Positions 20,802-29,366 of a stretch of 64,000 nt of DNA are shown one piece after another (position 1 is the first letter of the stretch; every line of letters starts with the position of its first letter). The position numbers were made by a program, and so were the translations under genes. Source of the stretch: Fodinicola feengrottensis (lineage in GTDB: Bacteria; Actinomycetota; Actinomycetes; Mycobacteriales; HKI-0501); contig NZ_WOTO01000007.1 of the NCBI RefSeq assembly GCF_010993775.1, positions 62,001-126,000 of the forward strand, given 5' to 3'. The notes beneath the pieces were generated by a model. That model did not search any database. It was not told where the DNA came from and saw only the letters and a program-made list of their open reading frames with translations.

Positions 20802-21800
20802 GTGCGTTCCGTCGACCTGCTGGACACTCGGGATGGGCCGGTGGTCGAGATGATCGACCAGACCCTGCTGCCCGCTGAGCTGGTGATGCTGCGCTGCCGT
20901 ACGCCGGTCGAGGTCACCGACGCGATCGGGCGGCTGGCCGTACGAGGTGCGCCGGCGCTCGGAGTGGCCGGCGCGATGGGCGTCGCGCTGGCCGCCTGGC
21001 ATGCGACCGCGGGCATGACGGCCGAGATCGATGCGCTGCGTGATGCGCGGCCCCCCGCGGTCAACCTGGCCCGTGGCGTCGATCGGGCGGCCGGCGCGCT
21101 GGCTGGCGGCTATCCGGCCGTACGAGATGCCGCCCTGGCCTTGCGCGACGAAGAAGAGGCCGCCAGCCGCGCGATGGCGACGCGTGGCGCCGATGTGGTC
21201 GGTGAGCTGCTCGGCGACGCGCCGGCTCGGGTGCTCACGCACTGCAACAAGGGCCTGCTCGCCACCACCGGAGACGGCATCGCGCTGGCGGTCGTACGCG
21301 AAATCCATCGCCGGCAACGGCTTGCCAGCGTCGTCGTCGCCAGCGAAACCCGGCCGCTGTTGCAGGGCGCCCGGCTGACCGGCTGGGAGCTGGAGCGACT
21401 GGGCGTGCCGTACCGGATCGCGGTCGACGGCGCCGGCCCGTTCCTGCTTGCCCGTGGTGAGGCCAATGTGGTGCTGCTCGGCGCCGACCGGGTCTGCGCC
21501 AACGGCGACGTGGTCAACAAAGTCGGCACGTACGCTCATGCGCTGGGCGCGCATCGGGCTGGTGTACCGTTTCTCGTGGTCGCCCCGGAGTCCACAGTGG
21601 ACCGGGACACCGCCAGTGGCGACCGAGTGTCCATTGAGGACCGCGGCGCCGCCGAGGTGCTCGGTTTTGCTGGCGTACGAGTGGCTCCAGAAGCCGCCGG
21701 CGCGATCAACCCGGCCTTCGACGTGACGCCGGCCGACCTTGTCACCGCGCTGGTCACCGACCGCTGCGTGGTTCGCTACGACCGCGGGGAGCTGCCGTGA
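20802..21800 (+). CDS. mtnA: S-methyl-5-thioribose-1-phosphate isomerase (MtnA)
   Basis: An intact 332-residue eIF2B-like isomerase that converts methylthioribose 1-phosphate to methylthioribulose 1-phosphate in the methionine salvage pathway. Family motifs are AVRGAPALGVAGAMGVALA, the active-site THCNKGLLATTGDG with Cys, VASETRPLLQGARLT, and LLGADRVCANGDVVNKVGTY with the catalytic Asp. Related aldose-phosphate isomerases exist, but these motifs favour MtnA. The GTG start is 20 bases after the hydrolase stop. The next gene, an adenosine-type deaminase, overlaps by four bases, pointing to an operon that recycles methylthioadenosine through a deaminated intermediate. Confidence 0.9.
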   Translation: MRSVDLLDTRDGPVVEMIDQTLLPAELVMLRCRTPVEVTDAIGRLAVRGAPALGVAGAMGVALAAWHATAGMTAEIDALRDARPPAVNLARGVDRAAGALAGGYPAVRDAALALRDEEEAASRAMATRGADVVGELLGDAPARVLTHCNKGLLATTGDGIALAVVREIHRRQRLASVVVASETRPLLQGARLTGWELERLGVPYRIAVDGAGPFLLARGEANVVLLGADRVCANGDVVNKVGTYAHALGAHRAGVPFLVVAPESTVDRDTASGDRVSIEDRGAAEVLGFAGVRVAPEAAGAINPAFDVTPADLVTALVTDRCVVRYDRGELP

Positions 21801-23108
21801 CGGCCCGGTACCAGGCCCGCTGGGTGGTGCTCGGCGACCGCGCCGGCACGGTCATCCCGGACGGCGTGGTCGACGTCGACGACTCGGGCCGTATCGAGTT
21901 TGTCGGGCCAGCCACGCACGCTCCCGTCGTCGACGGGCCGGCGACCACCCTGGGCGGGGCTTTGTTGCCTGGCCTGGTGAACACTCACTGCCACGCGCCG
22001 ATGACGCTCTTTCGGGGCGTTGGCGAGGGTTTGCCGCTGGAGCGCTGGCTGCGGGACGTGATGTGGCCGCGGGAGAGCCGCCTGACTCCCGACGACGTTT
22101 ATGCCGGGATGGCGTTGGCCAGCGCGGAAATGCTGCGGTGCGGGGTCACCACCAGCTCGGAGATGTATTTCCATCCGGACGCGATGATCGCCGCCAGCAC
22201 GGATTCCGGTGCCCGGCTGGTGGCGGCCGCCCCGCTGCTCGCGCCGCCCGGTACCGCTCAGCTGTCCATATTGGACGGTCAGCTGGCGGCCGCGCTCGAT
22301 CACGCGGTGCGCTACGCGAAAGATGAGCGAGTGCGTGCGGATCGCACTGGGTCCACATTCGGCTTACACCGTGCCCATCCCGTTCCTCGCGACCGTCGCG
22401 GAACAGGCCCAAGCGGCCGATCTTTTGGTGCACATCCACGTGGCCGAGACGCAGAACGAGGACGCCGAGCTGCGCGAGACGTACGGGACGAGTTCGCCGC
22501 AGGTGCTGGCTGACCATGGCGTCCTCGAGGCCCAGCTGATCGCCGCGCACGCGGTGTGGCTCTCTGACGAGGATGTCGAGATCTTCCGCCGCCACGACGT
22601 GTCGGTCGCGCATTGCCCCAGCAGCAACGCCAAACTCGCGTCCGGCATCGCCAGAGTGCCAGTCTTTTCGGCCGCGGGACTACGGGTTGGCCTGGGCACC
22701 GACGGCCCGGCGTCCAACAACACCCTTGATTTGTGGCACGAGATCCGGCTTGCCAGCCAGTTGGCGAAACTGTCCACAATGGACGCGACCGCGCTGCCGG
22801 CGGCGGAGGCGTTCTGGATGGCCAGTGGTGGCGGGGCGGCGGCCGCGCTCGGCCTGGACGACATCGGGATTCTGGAGGCCGGTCGATGGGCCGACCTCGT
22901 CCACCTGGACACCGAGGACTCCGCGTTCGTCCCGATCGAGACTCCCACCGACGTCATCACGCATCTCGTCTGGTCGGCCGGCAGTCGGCACGTACGGGAC
23001 ACCTGGGTGGCCGGCCGTCAGGTGGTCGCCGACGGGGTCTGTCGTACGCTCGATGTGGCCCAGCTCCGCGCGGATGTCCAGGTCAGAGCCCTTCGATTGG
23101 CCCAGTGA
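21797..23108 (+). CDS. Amidohydrolase, probable 5'-methylthioadenosine/S-adenosylhomocysteine deaminase (frameshifted)
   Basis: About 437 residues of the MTA/SAH deaminase branch of the amidohydrolases. Metal and catalytic motifs are all present: NTHCHAPMTLFRG, HIHVAETQNE, HCPSSNAKLASGIA and LGTDGPASNN. Members with these motifs remove ammonia from the adenine of methylthioadenosine or adenosylhomocysteine; chlorohydrolases are related alternatives. The frame breaks near 22330, before IALGPHSAYTVP. GTG 21797 overlaps the mtnA stop by four bases, so the genes are translationally coupled. With MtnA downstream in the pathway, this suggests salvage via methylthioinosine; a matching phosphorylase is not in this window. 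Confidence 0.82.
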
Positions 23109-23303
23109 TGTGACTTGTGTCACAAAGAGAACCGGCAACCGGGTCTTCGCGGCGAGCGTCTTTCTAAGTGCAAGGGTTTACCGGCGGCGGCCTGAGGCGG
23201 ACCAAGAATCCTCCTTTAGTCAGTAGGGGTCACCGCCCATAGATGGATGTTTTTCCACTTCGGGGCAACCATCATCAATGAAGTGGCAACGGTGGGAGAG
23301 GGC

Positions 23304-23885
23304 ATGACGGGGGTAGCGACCGGCGTACGTCGGCGAACGACGGTGCGATTCGCACCGGTGCAGCGACGGGCTCCGGGTGTCCGCCCAGTGGTCCGGATGA
23401 TCGACAGCAGCCTGGTCGCGGTACCGGTTCGTCGCGAGTCACCGTTCGAGATCGCGGCCAAGCGGCAGTTGCGTGAAGCGTTGGTCGTCGGCCGCAGTTG
23501 GGCCGCGGTGATCGCGGCTTCGGCCGCGTTGGTGGCGGTCCTTCTGCAGCTGTACATGTCGGACGAGGTCGCCGCGGTTGTCCTGGTGCCCGAATGGGTT
23601 CCGTCGGTGGCTGTCCTCATTGGACTGTTGGCCGCGCTGGCGGTGCGGTCGGCCGGTCGGCTGCTGCTGCCGCGGCGGTTCGTCGTCGGCTTCGGTTGGT
23701 TGTCTGCCGGTCTGCTGGCCTGGTCGGCCGGCTGTCTGTCTGTGCACGACGCGCTCCGGGTCGCGCACGCGGCGCCGATGGCGATGGTCTGGAACGGCCT
23801 GCTGGCGCACGGGCTGGCCCTGCTCGCGGCGATGTTGCTCGCGGTGCGGACGTACCGCTTCCAGCGTACGACCCGAGGTCGCTGA
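23304..23885 (+). CDS. Hypothetical four-helix membrane protein
   Basis: An intact 193-residue protein. A basic N-terminal cytoplasmic segment of about 60 residues (rich in Arg, with FEIAAKRQLREALV) is followed by four predicted helices: SWAAVIAASAALVAVLLQ, VPSVAVLIGLLAALAV, FVVGFGWLSAGLLAWSAG and WNGLLAHGLALLAAMLLAV. I recognise no family. ATG 23304 follows GGGAGAGGG; an upstream ATG at 23247 lacks a good ribosome site. The upstream gap has a TGAC/GTCA inverted repeat near 23111-23122. A strong intrinsic terminator follows directly. Confidence 0.65.
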   Translation: MTGVATGVRRRTTVRFAPVQRRAPGVRPVVRMIDSSLVAVPVRRESPFEIAAKRQLREALVVGRSWAAVIAASAALVAVLLQLYMSDEVAAVVLVPEWVPSVAVLIGLLAALAVRSAGRLLLPRRFVVGFGWLSAGLLAWSAGCLSVHDALRVAHAAPMAMVWNGLLAHGLALLAAMLLAVRTYRFQRTTRGR

Positions 23886-23900
23886 GGTCTTAGCGTACGA

Positions 23901-23938
23901 AACCGGGCGGATCCCTTAGCGGGGTCCGCCCGGTTTTT
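23901..23938. terminator. Intrinsic terminator
   Basis: ACCGGGCGGA and TCCGCCCGGT form a long GC stem followed by TTTTT on the plus strand. It sits between the converging membrane-protein gene and the PIN-domain gene and could act in both directions. Confidence 0.9.
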
Positions 23939-23944
23939 GTCTGT

Positions 23945-24344
23945 CTACGCTGGGACGATCCAGAGATCGGGGACGATCCGCTGGAGCGCGGTCGCGGCGC
24001 TCTTGTCGGTGAGGACCGGCCAGCCGCGTTTGCTGCCCAGGTAAGCGACGTGGGCCGCGGTGGTGTCACCCTCGGCCAGGTTGTAGAACTGGTTCATCGC
24101 GTCGGACGGCACCTCGGCCCGGTCGTGCAGCCAGGTGGCCGGCTCGGAGAGCAGTCGGGCCAGCGCCGGACCGCCGTTGGGGCGGGCGTCGTACGCGTCG
24201 TAGAGGGCGCTGTCGGGGACAAGCAGAGTCAGCGCGTGCGTGCGGGCGACTCGGAGCACGGACTCGGCATAGACGGTTCTGTCGGCGAATGAAGTCAGAG
24301 CGGCAACGTTGAGGATCCAACCACCAATATGACCGATCGATCAC
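23945..24344 (-). CDS. PIN-domain protein, VapC-like toxin candidate (frameshifted 5' end)
   Basis: About 130 residues. The readable part (YAESVLRVARTHALTLLVPDSALYDAYDARP ... GWPVLTDKSAATALQRIVPDLWIVP, in two pieces) has the PIN-domain pattern, with acidic residues in VPDSALYDAY and in the late strand PVLTDKSA. PIN proteins are Mg-dependent RNases, often toxins. The first 20 residues are in doubt because the frame breaks near 24310. A GTG at 24344 overlaps the stop of the upstream small ORF by four bases, the arrangement usual in toxin-antitoxin pairs. Whether it is still functional cannot be judged from this sequence. Confidence 0.5.
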
Positions 24345-24601
24345 TCCGCCCCCATCCGCATGGTTCCTCCGACGGTCAGCAGCTCGATTTCACCTGTGCT
24401 GTGTAGCCGCACACGCGGCGAGCACGCTTGTAAGCCTAGAGTGCCGGACCGCCTTCGGAGAAGGGTAGGGACCATGACGCGCCGTGAGTCCGCGTGATAG
24501 TGGGTCGCATCCACCTCACGGAAAGTAATCGCTGGTAGATGCGTTGTTTTGCTCGTTTTGGTATGGACCTGATGTAGCCTTACTTGCGACTTAACCGACA
24601 T
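24341..24601 (-). CDS. Small AbrB/SpoVT-like antitoxin candidate
   Basis: An 86-residue ORF whose middle and end (SRRVMVPTLLRRR, then LGLQ, then STGEIELLTVGG) resemble the swapped-hairpin DNA-binding domain of AbrB/VapB antitoxins, whose core reads R-V-x-I/V-P-x-x-L-R followed by LG and a glutamate-rich strand. The match is partial and an insertion or indel may be present. Its stop overlaps the start of the PIN gene by four bases. The true start is uncertain; the AbrB-like part begins near 24490. Antitoxins of this type bind their own promoter and the toxin. Confidence 0.4.
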   Translation of the reverse strand: MSVKSQVRLHQVHTKTSKTTHLPAITFREVDATHYHADSRRVMVPTLLRRRSGTLGLQACSPRVRLHSTGEIELLTVGGTMRMGAE

Positions 24602-24844
24602 TCTTCGCGAGTGGGAGGCGCCTCGAAATCACTGTCCACTGTGGGCCGTCAGATATGGGACGTTTGCCTGGTCTAGCCTCTCAACCGAACGGCTGAAGCC
24701 GCTTGCGCGGCCTTCCATTCATGCGAAGATGAGAGTCGGCCAGGGAATACCCGGGCAGCTTGATGGATCCTCGCGCGGTGGTGGCCGTGCGTAACCGGTG
24801 GGGGCACGACAGATGACAGCAACTGTGCGGAGGTGGTGGTAGCG
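24602..24844. other. Intergenic, no gene seen
   Basis: Less GC-rich than its surroundings. I see no long conserved ORF on either strand and no clear hairpin. It may hold the divergent promoters for the toxin-antitoxin pair and for the genes to the right. Confidence 0.4.
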
Positions 24845-25024
24845 GTGGCCTCAGCAGTCGTGGCGTTCGTTGCTCTCGGCGTCGTCGCCGGCTCGTTGGC
24901 CGTGGTACTGATATCACATGCGTCTGCTTCGGTCGCAGACTCGGCTGACAACGCGCCAGCACTACCCGACGGTGTCAGCTGGAATGCGTTGGTTGATCAA
25001 CCGGCTGGTAACGGCTGGAACTAA
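24845..25024 (+). CDS. Possible small secreted or membrane peptide
   Basis: A GTG-started ORF of about 59 codons: a hydrophobic stretch (VVAFVALGVVAGSLAVVLI) then ASASVADSADNAP and a short polar tail ending NGWN. This looks like a signal peptide or single helix with a 25-30 residue exported part. A CGGAGG lies 11 bases upstream; GTG codons at 24833 and 24836 are alternatives. It is 40 bases before the GGDEF-EAL gene. I know no family; it could be a chance ORF. Confidence 0.25.
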   Translation: MASAVVAFVALGVVAGSLAVVLISHASASVADSADNAPALPDGVSWNALVDQPAGNGWN

Positions 25025-25064
25025 CGACTATGTAACAAAGCGGAAACCTGGGTCGGGAGCTCCT

Positions 25065-27619
25065 ATGATCGCGCCTCAGCCGAGGGACTCTGCGAGTCGT
25101 TCTCGCCTTTGGATGCTGTTTGCGCTGGACGGCGTGTTGGCCGTCATTACTATCGGCGTGCTGGCCGGGCGGTACGAAACGGCAGGACTGCCGTTGGGGT
25201 CGCCCATCCTGGTCGCGGTCCTGACTCTCGTTTTCCTCGTCTGCGAGAGCACTCAGATCCACCTGCAGTTGCGCAGACAGGTGCAGTCTTTTTCGCTCTC
25301 CGAAGTTGCCTTGGTTATCGGGCTGTTCACCCTCCCCGCCAGCTGGCATCCTGGTTGCGCGGATAGTCGCCATCCTCATCTTGTTCACGGTGCGACGCGC
25401 GTCGGTAATGAAGTCCGTCTACAACGGGCTCTCGTACGCTGCTGAGGTCGCGATCGCCGTTCTGGTATTCGACCGGATAGATCAGCACGATCCGACGAGC
25501 TGGAGCGGTTGGCTCGCCGCGTTTGCCAGCGGCGGCGCTGCGATGGGGTTTGGCTTCTGTTCAGTAGTGGCGGTGATCTGCGTAGTCCAGGGCGTAACTC
25601 CGGGCGCTCACGTGCTCCGCACCCTCTTGTACTCCGCGGTGACTGGTGCTCTCAACGTGGCGACCGCTTTGGTCGTTTTGATTGTCCTGTCGGTCAATCC
25701 CTACGCCCTGTCGCTGTTGTTCGTACTCGGGGCTGTACTTGTAGTCGGATATAGGACTTTCGCGCGATTTCTTCGGCAGAATAAGAACCTGTCTGATCTG
25801 TACGATTTCACCACGGTTGTGGCCGCTGCCCGCAACGAGGCGCGATAGCAGACGTGTTGCTCACGCGAGCGCGAGAATTGCTGAACGCGGAGAGCGCCAC
25901 TCTCTGGATCCCGGCTGAGCGGCGATATCCGGAAGTGCGGCTCACGGCTCGCATTGACGCCAATGGCGTCGTCGACGAGGTCGCTGACGAATCGACTCAG
26001 ACAGACGCGATCGAAAGACATGTGCTTCAACAAGGAGAAACCCTGTATATAGCCCCTCGCCATCGTTCTGCTGAGGAGGCGCTTCAAGGACCGATTGCGG
26101 CGCGAGGGGTCCGTGACATCATCGCGGTTCCGCTGCGGTCGGGCGATGCGGTCGTGGGCTGTTTTGAGGTGGTCAACCGGCTCGGTGATCTTGAGTACTT
26201 CAAGCGCGAAGACGTACGGTTGATGGAGACGTTGGCTGCGCACGCCGCTGTCGCGGTCGAGAATTCCAGGTTGATTGATCGGTTGCGGCACGACGCGTAC
26301 CACGATGCGTTGACCGGGTTGCCGAACCGGCGGCGGTTGACGTCCGCGATCACCGAGGCGTTGGGTGTGCAACCGGCGCCGGGCGAGGCTGTGGCGCTGC
26401 TTTTCCTGGATCTGGCTGGATTCCGCGAGGTCAACGAAACGCTCGGCCATGACGTGGGCGACAAGTTGCTCGCCGAGGTGGGCAGCCGGTTGTCCGCGCG
26501 GGCACCGGACGGCGCGCTGGTGGCCAGGGTCGGCGGCGACGAGTTCGCCATTCTGTTGAGAGTGGACGGTAGTGACAGTGCGGTGGCGACGGCGGTGGCA
26601 CTGCAGTACGTCCTCACCGAAGCCAGCGGTACGGACGGGGTGCCGTTCGACATCACCAGCTCGGTCGGTGTCGCGCTCTATCCCGACCACGCGTCGGACG
26701 CGAACGGCTTGCTGCAACGGGCCGAGGTGGCGCAGCGGGAAGCGGTCAAGAACCCGCGGGGCGTACAGATCTACAGCGCCGCCCTGGAGTCCCGGAGCGT
26801 GGCGCGGATTGGCCTCGCCGGCGACCTGCGCCGGGGGCGATCGAGTCCGGCTCGCTGAGCACCCATTTCCAGCCCAAGGTGGCGCTGTCGAACGACGCGC
26901 TCGTGGGTGTCGAGGCGCTCGTACGCTGGAACCACCCGGACCGGGGCCTGGTCTCGGCGACCGACATCATCCCGGTCGCGGAGAATTCCGGCCTGATCGT
27001 GGCGCTGACGATCGAGGTGCTCAGTCAGTCCCTCACGCAGCTGGCCACCTGGCGGGCCGAGGGGCGGCAGATCGACCTCGCGGTCAACCTGTCGCCGCGC
27101 TGCCTGAGCGATGTGGACTTCCCGGTAGAGGTCGCCGCGCTCCTCGAAGAGCACGCGATCGACCCCGCGCACCTGACTTTGGAGATCACCGAGGGCGGCC
27201 TCGCCTCCGACGCCGAGCGGCCGCTGCCGGGCCTGCAGTCGCTGCGAGACCAGGGCATCCGGCTCTCTCTCGACGACTTCGGCACCGGCTTCTCGTCCCT
27301 GTCGTACTTGCGCCACCTGCCGGTCGACGAACTCAAGATCGACAAGTCGTTCGTACTCAACATGGCCACCGACGCCAGCGACCTCGCGATCGTACGGTCG
27401 ATCGTCGACCTCGCCCGGCACCTCGGCATCACTGTGGTGGCCGAAGGCGTTGAGACCGAGATGACCCTCAACCTCCTGCGCGACATCGGCTGCGACATCG
27501 CGCAGGGCTTCCTGTTCTCCCGGCCGCTGCCGCCGGAGCGGCTCGACTCCTGGATGGCGGCCCGTACCGAACCCACCGGCGAAGGAGCCCTGCGCGGCCT
27601 GCGCGTCGTCCGGCTCTGA
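25065..27619 (+). CDS. Membrane GAF-GGDEF-EAL cyclic di-GMP turnover protein (frameshifted)
   Basis: About 850 residues: several N-terminal membrane helices (to about residue 240), a GAF-like domain (ARELLNAESATLWIP to AAHAAVAVENSRLI), then DALTGLPNRRRL and the intact GGDEF motif RVGGDEFAILL (near 26530), then an EAL domain with GVEALVRWNHP (near 26912), DDFGTGFSS and VVAEGVE. Both catalytic signatures are canonical, so it could make and/or break cyclic di-GMP. An RxxD occurs before GGDEF, but seven residues away instead of the usual five, so the inhibitory site may be absent. Breaks lie near 25345, 25850 and 26836. ATG 25065 follows GGGAG. Confidence 0.88.
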
Positions 27620-27704
27620 ACTACCGGAACCCGTTTCACAGCACCCAAGGCCGCCGTGTACGCTCTAACTCGGTTCGGAAGCAGTCGGTCCGCGACCAAG
27701 ACTG

Positions 27705-27780
27705 GCCCCTTTAGCTCAGTCGGCAGAGCGTCTCCATGGTAAGGAGAAGGTCTACGGTTCGATTCCGTAAAGGGGCTCCA
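27705..27780 (+). tRNA. tRNA-Thr (GGT)
   Basis: 76 bases including encoded CCA. Acceptor GCCCCTT pairs with AAGGGGC; anticodon stem TCTCC/GGAGA with loop ATGGTAA gives GGT; T-loop GGTTCGATTCC is present. Confidence 0.95.
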
Positions 27781-27800
27781 AGCGAGCCGCAGCTCGTTGC

Positions 27801-27873
27801 GGCGGTGTAGCTCAGATGGTAGAGCAAGCGGCTCATAATCGCTGTGTCGCCGGTTCAAGTCCGGCCACCGCTA
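27801..27873 (+). tRNA. tRNA-Met (CAT), elongator type
   Basis: 73 bases without CCA. Acceptor GGCGGTG pairs with CACCGCT (one GT pair); anticodon loop CTCATAA gives CAT; T-loop GGTTCAAGTCC is present. It is the second of two tandem tRNAs before rpmG, a typical actinobacterial order. Confidence 0.93.
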
Positions 27874-28278
27874 CCGTGATTGGTGACGTGTGTCCGCGGA
27901 GAGCGCGGACCTGGTCACGTTCGCATTGCCCTGGGGGCGGGGCCCTCAGACCCCGCCCCGGGGGCAAGCCCCCGGACCCCCCGATGTGCTGAGTCTGGCA
28001 GTGGGTGGCGCGTTCGCGCCGGGGCTGGGTTCCGTCCCTGTGGTGGCGTTCGCGTTTGTATGGTGACCGTTCCTGTGGTTGCGTCCGTCCGCATGGTGAC
28101 CGTCTCTATGGTTGTGGTCCGTCTGGCGTCCGGGTGGGGCGTACGTGGTGACGGTGTTGACGTAAGATGGAGGGCTGTGCGGTCGTTCTGGCCGGACAGC
28201 TATCCTGATTGATAGTCCGTGTTGATGTGCGCCTGAGGTCCCTCGGCGTACGCCCTGATGTGAAAGAGGCTCTGCGCC
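27874..28278. other. tRNA terminator hairpins, degenerate repeats and rpmG upstream region
   Basis: A GC-rich double hairpin (GGGGCGGGG/CCCCGCCCC at 27934-27959, then GGGGGC/GCCCCC) follows the tRNAs. From about 28030 three degenerate repeats of about 33-36 bases carry versions of GGTGACCGT and CTGTGGTTG. A TTGACG near 28156 could be a -35 box for rpmG, but I see no convincing -10. No gene. Confidence 0.5.
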
Positions 28279-28443
28279 GTGGCTTCCACCGACGTCCGCC
28301 CGAAGATCACGATGGCTTGTGTGGAGTGCAAGAACCGCAACTACATCACCAAGAAGAACCGTCGCAACGACCCCGACCGCATGGAGCTGCAGAAGTTCTG
28401 CCCCAACTGCGGCAAGCACACCGCGCACCGCGAGACCCGCTAG
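28279..28443 (+). CDS. rpmG: 50S ribosomal protein L33
   Basis: A 54-residue ribosomal protein beginning [18 protein letters not shown], with two Cys pairs (CVEC and CPNC) forming a zinc ribbon, and ending KHTAHRETR. Length and sequence are typical of actinobacterial L33 of the zinc-binding (C+) type. The GTG start at 28279 follows AAGAGG. It lies between tRNA-Met and hadA, its usual place. A longer ORF in another frame over the same DNA is a shadow. Confidence 0.95.
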   Translation: MASTDVRPKITMACVECKNRNYITKKNRRNDPDRMELQKFCPNCGKHTAHRETR

Positions 28444-28449
28444 CCGCCA

Positions 28450-28894
28450 GTGACTGACGAGGTCGTCGGCCGGACGTACGAGAGCGACCGGCCCTATCTG
28501 GTCAGTGCGGAGAAGATTGCCGAGTTCGCGGCCGCCATGGGCGACCCGAACCCGGCTTTCGGCGATTCGGCGGCTGCCACCAAGCTGGGTCATCCGGACG
28601 TGGTCGCTCCACCGACCTTCGTCACGGTGATCAGCTTCGGTGCGCTGAACCAGGTGATCGCCGATCTGGGCCTGCGTCTGCATCGGCTGTTGCACGGCGA
28701 CCAGCGGTTCGTCCATCACCGCCCGATCGTGGCCGGTGACCGGCTGGTCAGCCGTACCAGTATTGAGAGCCTGCGCCGCATTTCCGGCGCCGAGATCTAC
28801 ACGGTGAAGACCGAGGTGTCCACTGTGGATGGTGCGGCGGGCGGTCACCTCCGCGACCGCCACGCTGCTGCACCGGCCCGAGGAGTCCGAGTGA
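28450..28894 (+). CDS. hadA: MaoC-like (3R)-hydroxyacyl dehydratase subunit, HadA type (frameshifted 3' end)
   Basis: About 147 residues with the FAS1-like N-terminal hot-dog fold: GRTYESDRPYLVSAEKIAEFA, DPNPAFGD, APPTFVTVI and LLHGDQRFVHHRPIVAGD. It pairs with HadB to dehydrate 3-hydroxyacyl-ACP in fatty or mycolic acid elongation. As given, the frame runs straight into hadB, creating an apparent 279-residue fusion; a one-base shift near 28845 restores TSATATLLHRPEESE and the stop at 28892-28894. The GTG start is 6 bases after the rpmG stop. Subunit partnership is known for the mycobacterial homologues. Confidence 0.85.
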
Positions 28895-29289
28895 CCGCCG
28901 AGATCCCGCAGCGCCAGTTCACCGTCACCCGGGCCGACCTGGTCCGCTACGCCGGCGCGTCCGGCGACTTCAACCCGATCCACTGGAACGACCGCGCCGC
29001 TCGGGCGCTGGGTCTTCCGGGGGTGATCGCGCACGGCATGTACACGATGGCGGTGGCCGCTCGTACGCTCACCGACTGGGCCGGCGACCCGGCCGCCGTC
29101 AGTGAGTACGCGGTGAAGTTCTCCAGCCTCGTAGAGGTCCCTGACGACGACACCGGCACGACCTTGACGGTCTCGGCCAAGGTGACCAAGGAACTCGACG
29201 ACGGCCGCGTCCAGGTCGACCTCACGGTCACCGTCGACGGCGAGAAGGTCCTCAACCGGGCCCGCGCACTCGTACGCCCGCCCGTCTAA
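28891..29289 (+). CDS. hadB: MaoC-like (3R)-hydroxyacyl dehydratase subunit, HadB type
   Basis: An intact 132-residue hot-dog protein. The hydratase motif is complete: SGDFNPIHWNDRAARALGL with the catalytic Asp and His, then GVIAHGMYTMA. It supplies the active site to the HadA/HadB heterodimer. GTG 28891 overlaps the corrected hadA stop by four bases, so the two are coupled. Position between rpmG and tRNA-Trp/secE is the conserved actinobacterial arrangement. A strong inverted repeat follows the stop. Confidence 0.9.
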   Translation: MTAEIPQRQFTVTRADLVRYAGASGDFNPIHWNDRAARALGLPGVIAHGMYTMAVAARTLTDWAGDPAAVSEYAVKFSSLVEVPDDDTGTTLTVSAKVTKELDDGRVQVDLTVTVDGEKVLNRARALVRPPV

Positions 29290-29304
29290 CTCGAACCCGG
29301 CCGA

Positions 29305-29351
29305 CCGCATCGACGCGATGCGTGCGTTTGGCGCACATCGCGTCGATGCGG
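29305..29351. terminator. Bidirectional terminator-like inverted repeat
   Basis: A perfect 16-base stem (CCGCATCGACGCGATG and its complement) around a 15-base loop that itself contains GTGCG/CGCAC. It separates hadB from the convergent transporter gene. No T tract. Confidence 0.65.
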
Positions 29352-29366
29352 CAAAGTTCGGCGCTC

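Noticed and set aside
24673..24962. Two minus-strand ORFs of about 92 codons
   Set aside because: Low-complexity Ala/Thr or Arg/Pro products overlapping each other in different frames, with no ribosome site.
28209..28457. 82-codon ORF over rpmG
   Set aside because: It is in another frame from the clear 54-residue L33 with two Cys pairs; its product is a shadow.
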